Source: JABDIY01 sp963751955
Lineage (GTDB): Bacteria > Actinomycetota > Acidimicrobiia > Acidimicrobiales > SZUA-35
NCBI GenBank assembly: GCA_963751955.1
Contig: CAVVWM010000008.1
Location: forward strand, 62,001-126,000
Direction of reading: 5' to 3'
Length of the DNA stretch: 64,000 bases
The position numbers and the translations under genes were made by a program. Positions 24,323 to 33,594 of the stretch are shown one piece after another. Below the pieces are notes generated by a model. The model had not been told where the DNA came from, searched no databases, and saw only the letters and a program-made list of their open reading frames with translations. How positions within the stretch are numbered: the stretch's first letter is position 1; each line of letters begins with the position of its first letter.

Positions 24323-25873
24323 ATGACCCGTCTGGGCTTTCTGCTGGATAGTGACAATTGCATTGGCTGCCACGCCTGCACCATCGCCTGCAAGAGCGAG
24401 CACGACGTGCCGCTGGGGGTGAACCGCACCTGGGTCAAGTACATCGAGACCGGTACGTTCCCAAATGTCGCCCGCAAATTTAATGTGATGCGCTGCAACC
24501 AGTGTGACGACGCCCCCTGTATGACCATCTGTCCCACGTCGGCGTTGTACCGGGCTGACAACGGTGTCGTCGACTTTCAGGACAACGACTGCATCGGTTG
24601 CAAGAGCTGCATGAACGCGTGCCCCTACGACGCGCTGTACATCAATCCCGAAACCAACACAGCTCACAAGTGCAACATGTGCAACCACCGGATCGAAGTC
24701 GGCTTGGAGCCTTCATGTCAGGTGGTATGTCCCACCGAAGCCATCAAGATCGGCGATCTCGACGATCCGAACTCTGAGATCAGCCGCATCATCGCCCGTG
24801 ACGACGTGGCCGTTCGTGCACCCGAGCAGAACACCAAACCCAAGGTGTACTACCGGGGAGCGGATCAGGCATCGCTGGATCCAACGCGGACCGCAATCGC
24901 CAACGACGGGATGATCTGGGCCGACACGCTGTCGGGCAACATGAAGCGTCATCCCACCATTCCGGTGACGCAGGGTTCCAAGCCCGCCGATCTCGACGGC
25001 GTGGTTGCCCGCACCGCATACACAACCTCCCACATGATGACGTGGAAGGAAAAAGTCTCGGGTTATCTGGTGACCAAGGCGATCGCCGCCGGCGTGATGC
25101 TGGTCGCCGCGCTGATGGTGCTGATGGGTCACAGCGGCGAACAGGCTGCTGTGGGTGTTGTGCCGCCGATAGTTGCCGGAGCTTTTCTCGGTCTCACCGG
25201 TGTGCTGCTGATCGCCGACCTCAAACAACCCGGTCGCTTCTACTACCTGCTCACAAAAGGGAACTGGACCTCCTGGCTGGTGAAAGGTGCGTACGTGTTG
25301 ATGTTCTTCGGAGGCGTCAGCGCCCTCTGGTTCCTCGGTGGCGTGTTCGATTCAGCCGGATTGCTGAAGGTTCTGGCCTTACCAGCGGTGATCGGCGCCC
25401 TCGGAACAGCCGGCTACACCGCTTTCCTCTTCGGTCAATGCGAGGGTCGTGATCTCTGGCAGACACCGCTGCTGTTGCCGGTGCTCCTCGCTCAGGCCGT
25501 CACGGCCGGAGGGGCAACATACGCCATCCTCGATCTGTTCATGACTCTTCCTGAGGTCGACGCCATACGTTGGGTGTTGCTGGGAGGAGTAGCTGCCACC
25601 GCGTCGCTGATCGCCATGGAGCTGACCTCTCGGGGTAGCCGTCATGTTGAGCTGGCCGTGCACAGCATGACTCATGGTCAGTACGCCCAGCAGTTCTGGT
25701 TGGGTGGGATCCTCGTGGGTCTCGTCGCCCCAGCCGTACTTGTGGTCCTCTCCCTCGCCGCTGATGTTTCCAATCCCGTTCTCGCCGCCATCGCCGGAGT
25801 CCTCGCCCTCGTTGGCATGTTCGCCTACGAAGACGCCTTCGTCCGCGCCGGCCAAAGCGTGCCTTTATCATGA
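24323..25873 (+). CDS. Fused iron-sulfur/NrfD-type membrane subunit of a molybdenum oxidoreductase
   Basis: This 516-residue protein joins two normally separate subunits. Residues 1-170 hold four cysteine clusters for 4Fe-4S centres (CIGCHACTIACK, CNQCDDAPCMTICP, CIGCKSCMNACP, then CNMC with CQVVCP), as in DmsB/PsrB/SoeB. From about residue 240 follow eight or so membrane helices of the NrfD/PsrC type, ending YEDAFVRAGQSVPLS, which is typical for that family. It would pass electrons between the catalytic subunit downstream and the quinone pool. Separated from its partner gene by the 159-bp repeat array. The fusion itself is unusual but known in related clusters. Confidence 0.88.
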   Translation: MTRLGFLLDSDNCIGCHACTIACKSEHDVPLGVNRTWVKYIETGTFPNVARKFNVMRCNQCDDAPCMTICPTSALYRADNGVVDFQDNDCIGCKSCMNACPYDALYINPETNTAHKCNMCNHRIEVGLEPSCQVVCPTEAIKIGDLDDPNSEISRIIARDDVAVRAPEQNTKPKVYYRGADQASLDPTRTAIANDGMIWADTLSGNMKRHPTIPVTQGSKPADLDGVVARTAYTTSHMMTWKEKVSGYLVTKAIAAGVMLVAALMVLMGHSGEQAAVGVVPPIVAGAFLGLTGVLLIADLKQPGRFYYLLTKGNWTSWLVKGAYVLMFFGGVSALWFLGGVFDSAGLLKVLALPAVIGALGTAGYTAFLFGQCEGRDLWQTPLLLPVLLAQAVTAGGATYAILDLFMTLPEVDAIRWVLLGGVAATASLIAMELTSRGSRHVELAVHSMTHGQYAQQFWLGGILVGLVAPAVLVVLSLAADVSNPVLAAIAGVLALVGMFAYEDAFVRAGQSVPLS

Positions 25874-25874
25874 T

Positions 25875-26380
25875 CTTCGCTCGCCTCCGACGGTGCGTGG
25901 CGAACGGGCACGATGCTCCTCGACCGCTCTCACGCCGGTGTTCGCTGTTTCGGTCGGGTCGCTCCGATCTCGCTCCGCTCGGACAGAACTGCACGCGCTC
26001 GTGCTGCCTTGCTGGCGCGGCGGCAACGTTGCCCTTCGCTCGCCTCCGACGGTGCGTGGCGAACGGGCACGATGCTCCTCGACCGCTCTCACGCCGGTGT
26101 TCGCTGTTTCGGTCGGGTCGCTCCGATCTCGCTCCGCTCGGACAGAACTGCATGCGCTCGTGCTGCCTTGCTGGCGCGGCGGCAACGTTGCCCTTCGCTC
26201 GCCTGCGACGGTGCGTGGCGAACGGGCGATGCTCCTCGACCGCTCTCACGCCGGTGTTCGATGTTTCGGTCGGGTCGCTCCGATCTCGCTCCGCTCGGAC
26301 AGAACTGCACGCGCTCGTGCTCCTTGCTGGCGCGGCGGCAACGTTGCCCTTCGCTCGCCTCCGACGGTGCGTGGCGAACG
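25875..26380. repeat. Tandem array of a 159-bp unit (three copies plus a 32-bp partial)
   Basis: Units start at 25875, 26034, 26193 and 26349 (partial, to about 26380). Copies 1 and 2 differ at one base. Copy 3 has two substitutions and small deletions of two and one bases (156 bp). Each unit ends in the 12-base palindrome GGCAACGTTGCC. There are no spacers, so it is not a CRISPR array. The unit length is a multiple of three and the GC content is high, so several frames stay open, but none looks like protein. It fills most of the gap between two genes of one electron-transport module. Confidence 0.95.
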
Positions 26381-26466
26381 ACCCGATTCACGACCACATA
26401 CAGCCCTCCAGCCAGGCGTCAAGCTGCGGAGGACGGAGCAGCAGAGAGAGCGAGACTCAATTGATT

Positions 26467-26493
26467 GAGCGGAGCGAGACCGAAGCGACCCGA
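26467..26493. repeat. Inverted partial copy of the 159-bp repeat
   Basis: These 27 bases match the reverse complement of part of each unit (25954-25980 in copy 1) at 25 of 27 positions. The copy lies 39 bases before the start of the catalytic-subunit gene. In mRNA it could pair with any of the three upstream units. Confidence 0.75.
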
Positions 26494-26531
26494 AGTGAGG
26501 GACGAACGAAGGCGAACGGGAGCATAAGACT

Positions 26532-29369
26532 ATGACTGATCTCAACAAATACCCCCCTCTCGAGCAGTGGCATGACTGGCGTGAGCTCGATGCCAAGGCA
26601 TGGCCAGAACGTAAGGAGCGCAACTACGCCCTGGTGCCCACCACCTGTTTCAACTGTGAGGCCGGCTGCGGGTTGGTGGCGTACTTCGACAAGGAAACCG
26701 GCGACATCGCCAAAATCGAAGGCAACCCAGAACATCCCGGTAGCCGGGGTCGTAACTGTGCCAAGGGTCCGGCGACGCTGAACCAGGTCTATGACCCTGA
26801 GCGGATCATGCATCCGATGAAACGCAAGGGTGCGCGTGGCTCTGGTCAGTGGGAACGCATCAGCTGGGAAACAGCTCTTACCGAGATCGGCGGTCGAATC
26901 CGCACTGCGATCAACGAAGGTCGCAACAACGAGATCATGTACCACGTCGGCCGTCCCGGCGAGGACGGCTACACCGACCGCGTGCTCAAGGCATGGGGCG
27001 TCGATGGTCACAACAGCCACACCAACATCTGCAGTTCCAACGCCCGCATCGGATATCAGAGCTGGATGGGCCACGACCGCCCGTCTTCCGATTTCGAACA
27101 CGCCAAGGTCATCTTCTTGATCTCGGCCCATCTCGAGAGTGGCCACTACTTCAATCCCCACGCGCAGCGCATCATGAAGGCCAAAGAGAACGGCGCCAAG
27201 ATCATTGCCGTCGACCCTCGCCTTTCCAACACCGGCGCCAAGGCCGACTACTGGTTGCCCACCTGGCCCGGCACCGAGCCGTTCCTGGTCCTGGCGATCG
27301 CACGCCTGCTCATTTTGAACCAGACCTGGAACGCAAGGTTCATGGAGCGGTGGACCAACTGGGAGACTTACCTGAAGGCCAAACACCCCAGCCGCACGGT
27401 GGAGTTCAGCTCCATGCGGGATGCTCTGCTCGACGAGTACGCCGAGTACACACCCGAGGCGGCCGAACAGAAGACCGGCATCGACGCCGACACCATCCGG
27501 GAGATCGCCGACCTGATCGGGGAGCACCCCACCCGCTTCGCATCCCACAACTGGCGAGCCGCTGGCGCCGGTCATATGGGCGGCTGGCAGGTAGCCCGTT
27601 GCCTGTTCTTCCTGAACGTGCTGACCGGTTCGGTAGCGACCAAGGGCGGCACCGCCGGCAACGGCATGAACAAGTTCAAGCCGGCCGCACCTATCGGTGC
27701 ACCCAACACCCACTCCTGGAACGAGCTCGAGTGGCCCAAGGAGTTCCCGCTGGCGTACCACGAGATGTCGATCCTGTTGCCCCACTTCCTCAACGAGGGC
27801 CGAGGCAAGCTCGACGTCTACTTCTCCCGGGTCTACAACCCCATCTGGACCAATCCCGACGGGTTCAGCTGGATGGAGGCGCTCACCGACCAGGACAAGG
27901 TGAACTGCCATGTGGCGCTCACCCCGACGTGGAGCGAAACCAGCTGGTTCGCTGACTACGTGCTTCCCATGGGCGTCGGTGCAGAACGCCACGACGTCCA
28001 CAGCTACGAGACCCAAGCGGGCCGCTGGATTGGCTTCCGGCAGTCCACGTTCCGCCGATTTGCCGAACTCCAGGGCAAAGAGATCGGTCCCGATACCCGC
28101 AGCTATGACTACAACCCGGGTGAAGTATGGGAAGAGAACGAGTTCTGGATCGACCTCAGTTGGCACATCGACCCCGATGGGTCGATGGGGATTCGGAAGT
28201 GGTTCGAGTCCGAGAAACATCCGGGCAAGCCAGTCACCATCGATGAGTACTACGCCAAGATGTTCTCCGAGAACGTTCCCGGTCTCGCCAAGGCAGCTGC
28301 CGACGCAGGTGAAGAACCTCTCGAGTTCATGCGTAACCGCTCCGCTTTCGAAGTGCCTACCGATCCTTATGAGCCCTACGAAAAATCGGTAGCCGCCGAA
28401 GCCCTGGCCGACTGCGTGAAGGATGCCGACGGTGTGTACCGCAAGGCGGGAACACCGGGCACCTGGGATGGCAACCTGGAGACCCTCGCCGACCTGAAAC
28501 TTTCTCCACTCGGTGATGGCTCACCGGCGGTCGACATCAACGGTGAGGCCAAAGAGGGTTTCCCCACCCCCTCCCGCAAGCTGGAGCTGTACAGCAGCAC
28601 CCTGGCCGAATGGGGCTGGCCCGAGTACGCCACTCCGAAGTGGATTCCTTCTCAGGTCCATTGGGAAGACATCGACATGGCCGGCAACGAGCGCATCTTG
28701 TTACCGACGTTCCGTATCCCCACCTTGATCCACACCCGCTCGGCCAACAGCAAATGGCTCAACGAGATCAGCCATCGGCATCCGCTGTGGATCCATCCCG
28801 AAGATGCCGAGAAGTTGGGGATCGAGGAGAACGGCTTGGTGCGCATCAGCACCCGGATCGGTCACTTCGTCATCGCCGCATGGCGTACCGAAGGCATCCG
28901 TCCAGGGGTCGTGGCCGCGTCCCACCACATGGGTCGCTGGCGGCTCGAAGAGGACAGCGCCCGCAACTGGTCCTCGAGCAAGGCGGCTATCACCAAGAGC
29001 GACAACGGCGACGGTTCCTCAATCTGGAAGTTGAAACGTGAGCACGGTGCGGAGCCCTATGAGTCCTCAGACGACGACACCGGACGAATCTGGTGGAAGG
29101 ACACCGGAGTACACCAGAACGCAACGTTCTGTGTACAACCCGATCCGATCAGCGGCATGCAGTGCTGGCATCAGAAGGTCACCGTTGATCCCGCCCGACC
29201 CGGCGATGAATACGGTGACGTGGTCGTCGACACCGCCAAGAGCCGTGAGGCCTACCTCGACTGGCTCACCAAGACCCGGCCCGCTGGAACCAACGACTCA
29301 GGCCTCCGCCGACCCCTTTGGTATGCCCGACCGCTGAAGCCCGCCCCCGAGATGTACAAGCTGGAGTGA
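26532..29369 (+). CDS. Molybdopterin oxidoreductase catalytic subunit (SoeA/PsrA-like)
   Basis: This 945-residue member of the DMSO-reductase family has the 4Fe-4S motif CFNCEAGC with a fourth cysteine in GRNCAKG (residues ~38-75). A probable Mo-ligating cysteine lies in TNICSSNARIG (near residue 162). Molybdopterin-binding segments include GAKIIAVDPRLSNTGAKADYWLPTWPGTE and the C-terminal dinucleotide domain. It has no Tat signal, so it acts in the cytoplasm, as SoeA sulfite dehydrogenase does and unlike exported PsrA/PhsA. The FeS/NrfD partner upstream and SulP gene downstream fit sulfite oxidation with sulfate export, but polysulfide, thiosulfate or other substrates cannot be excluded. Confidence 0.85.
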   Translation: MTDLNKYPPLEQWHDWRELDAKAWPERKERNYALVPTTCFNCEAGCGLVAYFDKETGDIAKIEGNPEHPGSRGRNCAKGPATLNQVYDPERIMHPMKRKGARGSGQWERISWETALTEIGGRIRTAINEGRNNEIMYHVGRPGEDGYTDRVLKAWGVDGHNSHTNICSSNARIGYQSWMGHDRPSSDFEHAKVIFLISAHLESGHYFNPHAQRIMKAKENGAKIIAVDPRLSNTGAKADYWLPTWPGTEPFLVLAIARLLILNQTWNARFMERWTNWETYLKAKHPSRTVEFSSMRDALLDEYAEYTPEAAEQKTGIDADTIREIADLIGEHPTRFASHNWRAAGAGHMGGWQVARCLFFLNVLTGSVATKGGTAGNGMNKFKPAAPIGAPNTHSWNELEWPKEFPLAYHEMSILLPHFLNEGRGKLDVYFSRVYNPIWTNPDGFSWMEALTDQDKVNCHVALTPTWSETSWFADYVLPMGVGAERHDVHSYETQAGRWIGFRQSTFRRFAELQGKEIGPDTRSYDYNPGEVWEENEFWIDLSWHIDPDGSMGIRKWFESEKHPGKPVTIDEYYAKMFSENVPGLAKAAADAGEEPLEFMRNRSAFEVPTDPYEPYEKSVAAEALADCVKDADGVYRKAGTPGTWDGNLETLADLKLSPLGDGSPAVDINGEAKEGFPTPSRKLELYSSTLAEWGWPEYATPKWIPSQVHWEDIDMAGNERILLPTFRIPTLIHTRSANSKWLNEISHRHPLWIHPEDAEKLGIEENGLVRISTRIGHFVIAAWRTEGIRPGVVAASHHMGRWRLEEDSARNWSSSKAAITKSDNGDGSSIWKLKREHGAEPYESSDDDTGRIWWKDTGVHQNATFCVQPDPISGMQCWHQKVTVDPARPGDEYGDVVVDTAKSREAYLDWLTKTRPAGTNDSGLRRPLWYARPLKPAPEMYKLE

Positions 29370-29427
29370 GCATCGAGAGCTCCTCAACCCGACTGTGGGC
29401 CCGCATGTTGCGCCTACCCTTGAGAAC

Positions 29428-30918
29428 GTGAAGTTCACTCGCCCCAGCAATGGCGACGTTGTTGCCGGAGTCTCTGTTGCGTTGGTGGCGATACCACAAG
29501 CGTTGGCCTATGCCGAACTGGCGGGACTGCCCGCCCGGCTCGGTCTGTACGCGGTCGCATTGCCGGCGCTCTTCGCCGCTGGGTTCATGTCGTCGCGGTA
29601 TCTTCAGACCGGCCCGGTCGCGCTCACGGCCCTCCTGGTGTTGGGGGCGCTGTCGCCATTGGCGGCCGAACGGTCTGATGAGTACATCCAACTGGCAGCG
29701 TTGCTGGCCTTGATGGTCGGCGTGATTCGGCTGGTCTTCGGGCTGGTTCAGTTCGGTCAGATCGCCTATCTGCTCAGTGAACCGGTGCTGACAGGTTTCA
29801 CGGTTGCTGCTGCACTTCTGATCTTCTTCTCTCAACTTCCTCGACTGGTGGACTACGACCCCGGTGACGTGGGTGTGCTTCGTGGAGTCTTCGAGGAACT
29901 CACCCATCCTCGCGACTGGAAACTCTCAGCCATCCTCTTCAGCGTCATGACGGTCGTGATCCTCATAGGCGGCAAAAGGATTCACGCCCTGTTTCCGGGC
30001 GTCCTCGTGGCGGTCATCCTGGCCGACATCATCAGCTCTGTCATCGGCTACGAGGGTTTCACCGTCGATAGCCTCGATGGTGCGTTCCTTTCGCTCAACT
30101 TCTCCTTTCCTTGGGATCGCTTTGTAGATCTGATCGTCCCTGCCTTGGTAATCGCCCTGGTCGGATTCGCTGAGCCGGCAGCCATCGCTCGCACATACGC
30201 GGCCGAAGAACGACAAAGTTGGAATGCAGATCGCGAAATGGTGAGCCAGGGCGTCGCCAACCTCACGTCTGCCTTCTCTGGCGCATTCCCGGTGGGCGGG
30301 TCTTTTTCTCGCAGTGCCATCGCAAAAGCTGCAGGAGGTACCAGTCAATGGACCGGCGCTATCTCCGCGATTTTCGTGTTGGCGGCATTGCCATTCACGC
30401 CTTTGCTGAACAATCTGCCGAAGGCAGTTCTGGGAACGATCGTGATTGTGTCGGTCTTCAAGCTGCTCAAGTTCCGCAACATGGCCATCTTGTTCAGGGA
30501 TTCCAAGGCTCAGGCGTGGGTAGCGCTGGGGACCTTTGTGGCCACGATCGCCTTTTCACCCCGGTTGCAGTACGGGGTGGTGACGGGCATAGGGCTTTCG
30601 CTGCTGGCCCACCTCTACCGAGAACTCACCGTCACAGCGCCGTCGTCGTTGGAAGAAAACGTGCTCACTGTTTCGCCCCAGGGCGTGCTGTGGTTTGCCA
30701 CCGTGCCCTTGGTCGACCGGTTGATCAGGGACGAGCTGGCAAGACACGACGACATCTCCGAAGTCGTGCTCGACCTGAGCGGTGTCGGTCGCCTTGACTA
30801 CACCGGTGGCGCTGCAATCTCCCGCCTGCGGGAAGAGCTGCGGGCTGGAGGCATTACGTTCACCACCATCAAGGTCAACCCCGCCGCTCAACGGTCGGTG
30901 TCGGTCCACCTGAAGTAG
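29428..30918 (+). CDS. SulP-family anion transporter with STAS domain
   Basis: This 496-residue protein has about 10-12 membrane helices with the SulP signatures VALVAIPQALAYAELAGLP and FSGAFPVGGSFSRSA. A C-terminal cytoplasmic STAS domain follows (VVLDLSGVGRLDYTGGAAISRLREEL). The family moves sulfate, bicarbonate and other anions. Its position 58 bases after the molybdoenzyme gene suggests it handles the sulfate produced or a related anion. GTG 29428 was preferred; GTG 29395 is an alternative. Confidence 0.9.
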   Translation: MKFTRPSNGDVVAGVSVALVAIPQALAYAELAGLPARLGLYAVALPALFAAGFMSSRYLQTGPVALTALLVLGALSPLAAERSDEYIQLAALLALMVGVIRLVFGLVQFGQIAYLLSEPVLTGFTVAAALLIFFSQLPRLVDYDPGDVGVLRGVFEELTHPRDWKLSAILFSVMTVVILIGGKRIHALFPGVLVAVILADIISSVIGYEGFTVDSLDGAFLSLNFSFPWDRFVDLIVPALVIALVGFAEPAAIARTYAAEERQSWNADREMVSQGVANLTSAFSGAFPVGGSFSRSAIAKAAGGTSQWTGAISAIFVLAALPFTPLLNNLPKAVLGTIVIVSVFKLLKFRNMAILFRDSKAQAWVALGTFVATIAFSPRLQYGVVTGIGLSLLAHLYRELTVTAPSSLEENVLTVSPQGVLWFATVPLVDRLIRDELARHDDISEVVLDLSGVGRLDYTGGAAISRLREELRAGGITFTTIKVNPAAQRSVSVHLK

Positions 30919-30966
30919 GGTCTCCGGTACCTTTGGAAGTTTGGGCACTTGGCGTAGCATCATCGC

Positions 30967-31398
30967 GTGGATGACCAGGCTGGCGAAGAAGTACTGCGTC
31001 GCCACGGACAGCGGGTCACGGCGGCTCGAGTCACCGTATGGCAGGTCCTCACCGACGCCACCGAGCACCTCACCGCTGAATCGGTGGCTGAGCTGGTAGC
31101 CGCCGTTGACCCGTCGATAAACCTGGCATCGGTGTACCGGTCGTTGTCGTTATTCGAAGAGATCGGCGAAGTCCGCCACTCACATCTCGGGGCTGACCGC
31201 AGCGGTTACTGGGAAATTGGGCACCCTGATGAACACTTCCATTTGGTGTGCAGAAGCTGTGGTCAAGTGGATCATCATCGGGGAACGTTGGTTCAACAGA
31301 TAAGGGACCACCTGAGCGATAAGGAACACGACTTCGTTCCCGAACGGATTGAGCTGACGGTCACCGGTCTCTGCCACGACTGTCATCACCGACATTGA
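30967..31398 (+). CDS. Fur-family metalloregulator (Fur/Zur/Nur)
   Basis: This 143-residue protein has the winged-helix segment HLTAESVAELVAAVDPSINLASVYRSLSLF and metal-site histidines in HPDEHFHLVCRSCG. The structural zinc motifs are CRSC and CHDC. Fur proteins repress genes in response to Fe, Zn, Ni or peroxide. The sequence alone does not tell which metal; a Nur-like operator at 10050 makes nickel plausible. It starts at GTG 30967, 48 bases after the SulP gene, and converges with nnrE. Confidence 0.88.
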   Translation: MDDQAGEEVLRRHGQRVTAARVTVWQVLTDATEHLTAESVAELVAAVDPSINLASVYRSLSLFEEIGEVRHSHLGADRSGYWEIGHPDEHFHLVCRSCGQVDHHRGTLVQQIRDHLSDKEHDFVPERIELTVTGLCHDCHHRH

Positions 31399-31419
31399 GG
31401 ATGTCGGCGCCTCTGGGGG

Positions 31420-32118
31420 TTAGGACAGTGTGAGTATGGGTGAGGCAGAGAAGTCCGGTGCGCCACCCAGGGGTTCGGTGACCGATCGGGGCACCGAGAT
31501 ATCAGCCAAGAGGAGCCGACCCACGGCGGGGTGACCGCGAAGACCGGTCTTGGGCAATGCCAGGGTCATCGTGGTCTCGGCGGTGACGAAAGCTCCCGGC
31601 GTCTCTCCGGTCGTTACGTTCACCCCACTCGGCGTGTCGAGCGCAACTACACCGTCGCGCCCGTTCACTGCCTCGATGAGGCCGAGGGAAGGTCCTGAGG
31701 GGGCGCCGCGAAGCGAATATCCGATCACCGCATCTATTGTCACGTCGGCGTCAGCCAGCTCGGGTTCTTGGCGAACCCTCATTTTCTGAAGTATCTCCAT
31801 TTGCATCGAAGGAACACCGACGAGCTCAGCTGGGGCCCTCGTTGCGGTCACCGAGACCTCGACCCCGGCGTTGGCTAGATGACGGGCCGCAACCATGCCC
31901 CCGCCACCGTTGCCTCCCGAACCGCAGGCCACCGCTACCGAATTCGGCTGATAGATGTCGAGCACAACCCGAGCCAGGTTGCGACCGGCGTTTTCCATCA
32001 TCTGGAGGAGAACGATGCCCAGGTCTTCGATCATCACTCGATCGACTTCGATCATCTCTTCTTCGTTAATCCACCCGACATCGTCGGATCGAATCGACCG
32101 AAACCGAACCGGCACCAT
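31420..32118 (-). CDS. nnrE: NAD(P)H-hydrate epimerase (YjeF N-terminal domain)
   Basis: This 232-residue protein has the Rossmann loop CGSGGNGGGGMVAARHLANAG, DAVIGYSLRGAPSGP and ALDTPSGVN, typical of the YjeF_N epimerase. It interconverts R and S forms of hydrated NAD(P)H for the repair dehydratase. The dehydratase (YjeF_C) domain is absent, so this is a stand-alone epimerase. It diverges from a nitroreductase with 58 bases between. Confidence 0.85.
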   Translation of the reverse strand: MVPVRFRSIRSDDVGWINEEEMIEVDRVMIEDLGIVLLQMMENAGRNLARVVLDIYQPNSVAVACGSGGNGGGGMVAARHLANAGVEVSVTATRAPAELVGVPSMQMEILQKMRVRQEPELADADVTIDAVIGYSLRGAPSGPSLGLIEAVNGRDGVVALDTPSGVNVTTGETPGAFVTAETTMTLALPKTGLRGHPAVGRLLLADISVPRSVTEPLGGAPDFSASPILTLS

Positions 32119-32176
32119 GAGGCACGACTATCGCAGCGCTATTCCGAACCTCCACCGTTCGGGCTAGACAGGGGCT

Positions 32177-32785
32177 GTGGACATCTACCAAGCAATGAGC
32201 ACACTGCGGGCGGTTCGAAGACTTCGGGCGGATCCCATTCCAAAGGACGTGCTCGAACGGGTTCTTCAAGCCGGTTGTTGGGCACCCACCGGTGGAAACC
32301 AGCAGCCCTGGCGGATGATCGCGGTCTTGGATCCGGATGTGAAACAACAGCTCGCCGATCTCTACGCCCCCGAGTGGTCCAAATACGTTGCAACGTTTCT
32401 CGAACGGATCGAAGGCCAGCCCGAGGCTGACAAGTGGAAGCGCGTTGGCGCTGCCGGCGACTACCTGGCCGACCATCTTCATGAGGCGCCGGTCATTCTG
32501 ATTTTCTGTGCTGACCCATCTCGTATGGCGATCACCGATGCTCACCTCGATCGCGTCAGCATGGTTGGCGGAGGTTCGGTGTATCCCGCAGTGCAGAACG
32601 TGATGCTGGCCTGCAGAACCGAAGGCCTTGGCTGCGTACTGACCACCCTTCACTGCAAACGCGAGCCCGAGGTGAAAGCTGTGCTCGGCATCCCCGAACA
32701 GTGGGCCACCGTGGCGATGGTGCCGATCGGATATCCGGTGGGGAAAGGGCATGGGCCCATCGCGGAAAAGGTCCTGAAGAAATGA
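32177..32785 (+). CDS. Nitroreductase family protein
   Basis: This 202-residue FMN enzyme starts at GTG 32177 (MDIYQAMSTLRAVRRLR). It has the family landmarks APTGGNQQPWRMIAV (FMN binding) and GGGSVYPAVQNVMLACRTEGLGCVLTTLH. It is related to the nitroreductase at 39095, which shares the ApTGxNxQ and TTLH elements. Such enzymes reduce nitro groups, enones or other small acceptors with NAD(P)H; the substrate is unknown. Confidence 0.88.
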   Translation: MDIYQAMSTLRAVRRLRADPIPKDVLERVLQAGCWAPTGGNQQPWRMIAVLDPDVKQQLADLYAPEWSKYVATFLERIEGQPEADKWKRVGAAGDYLADHLHEAPVILIFCADPSRMAITDAHLDRVSMVGGGSVYPAVQNVMLACRTEGLGCVLTTLHCKREPEVKAVLGIPEQWATVAMVPIGYPVGKGHGPIAEKVLKK

Positions 32786-32815
32786 CCTACCGGGATCGCT
32801 GGAAAGAACCTTGGG

Positions 32816-33547
32816 TCAGCGAATGAAGATGAGGCTGAATTCCACGAGGCCCTCGTCGCGAACCGAGATGACCTGCGTCGACGGATTGTCTATCCCGTAG
32901 TCGGTGAACAGAACATCGATCGATCCGAGGGTTTCGATTTCTCCGTCGATCCATCGTGCCGTCAGCGGGAACGTCACCGTGTTCGTGACTCCTCTCAGCG
33001 TGAGTTCACCGGTGGCGTCGGCCGTGATCGTTTCGCCCTCGGCAGGAACCGAACCGAGTTCAATCGGTGAGGTCAGTACGAAATCGGCCGAGGGGAACTG
33101 GTCGGCGCTCATGATCCTGCCTTTGAATTGCCCGTCGCGGCGGCTGTCGTCGCTTTCGATACTTGCCACGTCGACGCTGAAATTGGCATCGGTCACCTGC
33201 GTGCCCGAAATTGTGAGCGACCCTTCGATCTCCGACGTGCGACCCACCGCCTCGAAATCGGAGAGACCGCCGGCGAAGTCTTCCACGACCCGGTACCCGG
33301 CCACGGAGTTCCCGCTGAGTTGCCAGGTGCCTTCGATGCCGTCGGGGGCTGGCGCTTCCGACGTGTCGGACGTAGCGGTGGGCTCGCTGGTGGTTGTCGT
33401 CTCATCGGAGGTCGTCGTGGTGGCTCGTTCACCCAGAACCAGTTCGTCAGGTCCCTCGTCGCGCAAGGTGAACCAGGAGAATACGGCGATGAAAAGCACC
33501 ACGATCAGTGCGAGCACTGCGAGGAGGGCCTTTTTGGATCTGGACAT
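32816..33547 (-). CDS. YceI-family protein with N-terminal anchor
   Basis: This 243-residue protein has a membrane anchor (ALLAVLALIVVLFIAVFSW), a long Thr/Ser/Glu-rich spacer and a YceI beta-barrel. Its barrel motifs include TSEIEGSLTISGTQV, DSRRDGQFKGRIMSADQFPSADF and GELTLRGVTNTVTFPL. YceI barrels bind isoprenoid-type lipids. The domain is outside the membrane. It ends with LVEFSLIFIR, as expected for the family. Confidence 0.88.
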   Translation of the reverse strand: MSRSKKALLAVLALIVVLFIAVFSWFTLRDEGPDELVLGERATTTTSDETTTTSEPTATSDTSEAPAPDGIEGTWQLSGNSVAGYRVVEDFAGGLSDFEAVGRTSEIEGSLTISGTQVTDANFSVDVASIESDDSRRDGQFKGRIMSADQFPSADFVLTSPIELGSVPAEGETITADATGELTLRGVTNTVTFPLTARWIDGEIETLGSIDVLFTDYGIDNPSTQVISVRDEGLVEFSLIFIR

Positions 33548-33594
33548 GGTAGGGAGCGTAACCAGGTGATCGAAAGCGGAGAGAAACCGTGGTC

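Noticed and set aside
25875..26380. Repeat array as a CRISPR
   Set aside because: Units of 159 bp follow one another without spacers, and no cas genes are present.
25868..26531. Long open frames through the repeat array on both strands
   Set aside because: The unit is 159 bp (53 codons), so any frame open in one copy stays open in all. The products are Arg/Ser-rich and resemble no protein. Several overlapping frames are open at once, which indicates composition and not coding.
26457..28220. A long open frame opposite the molybdoenzyme gene
   Set aside because: It mirrors the codon pattern of a strongly supported gene on the plus strand and has no family features of its own.
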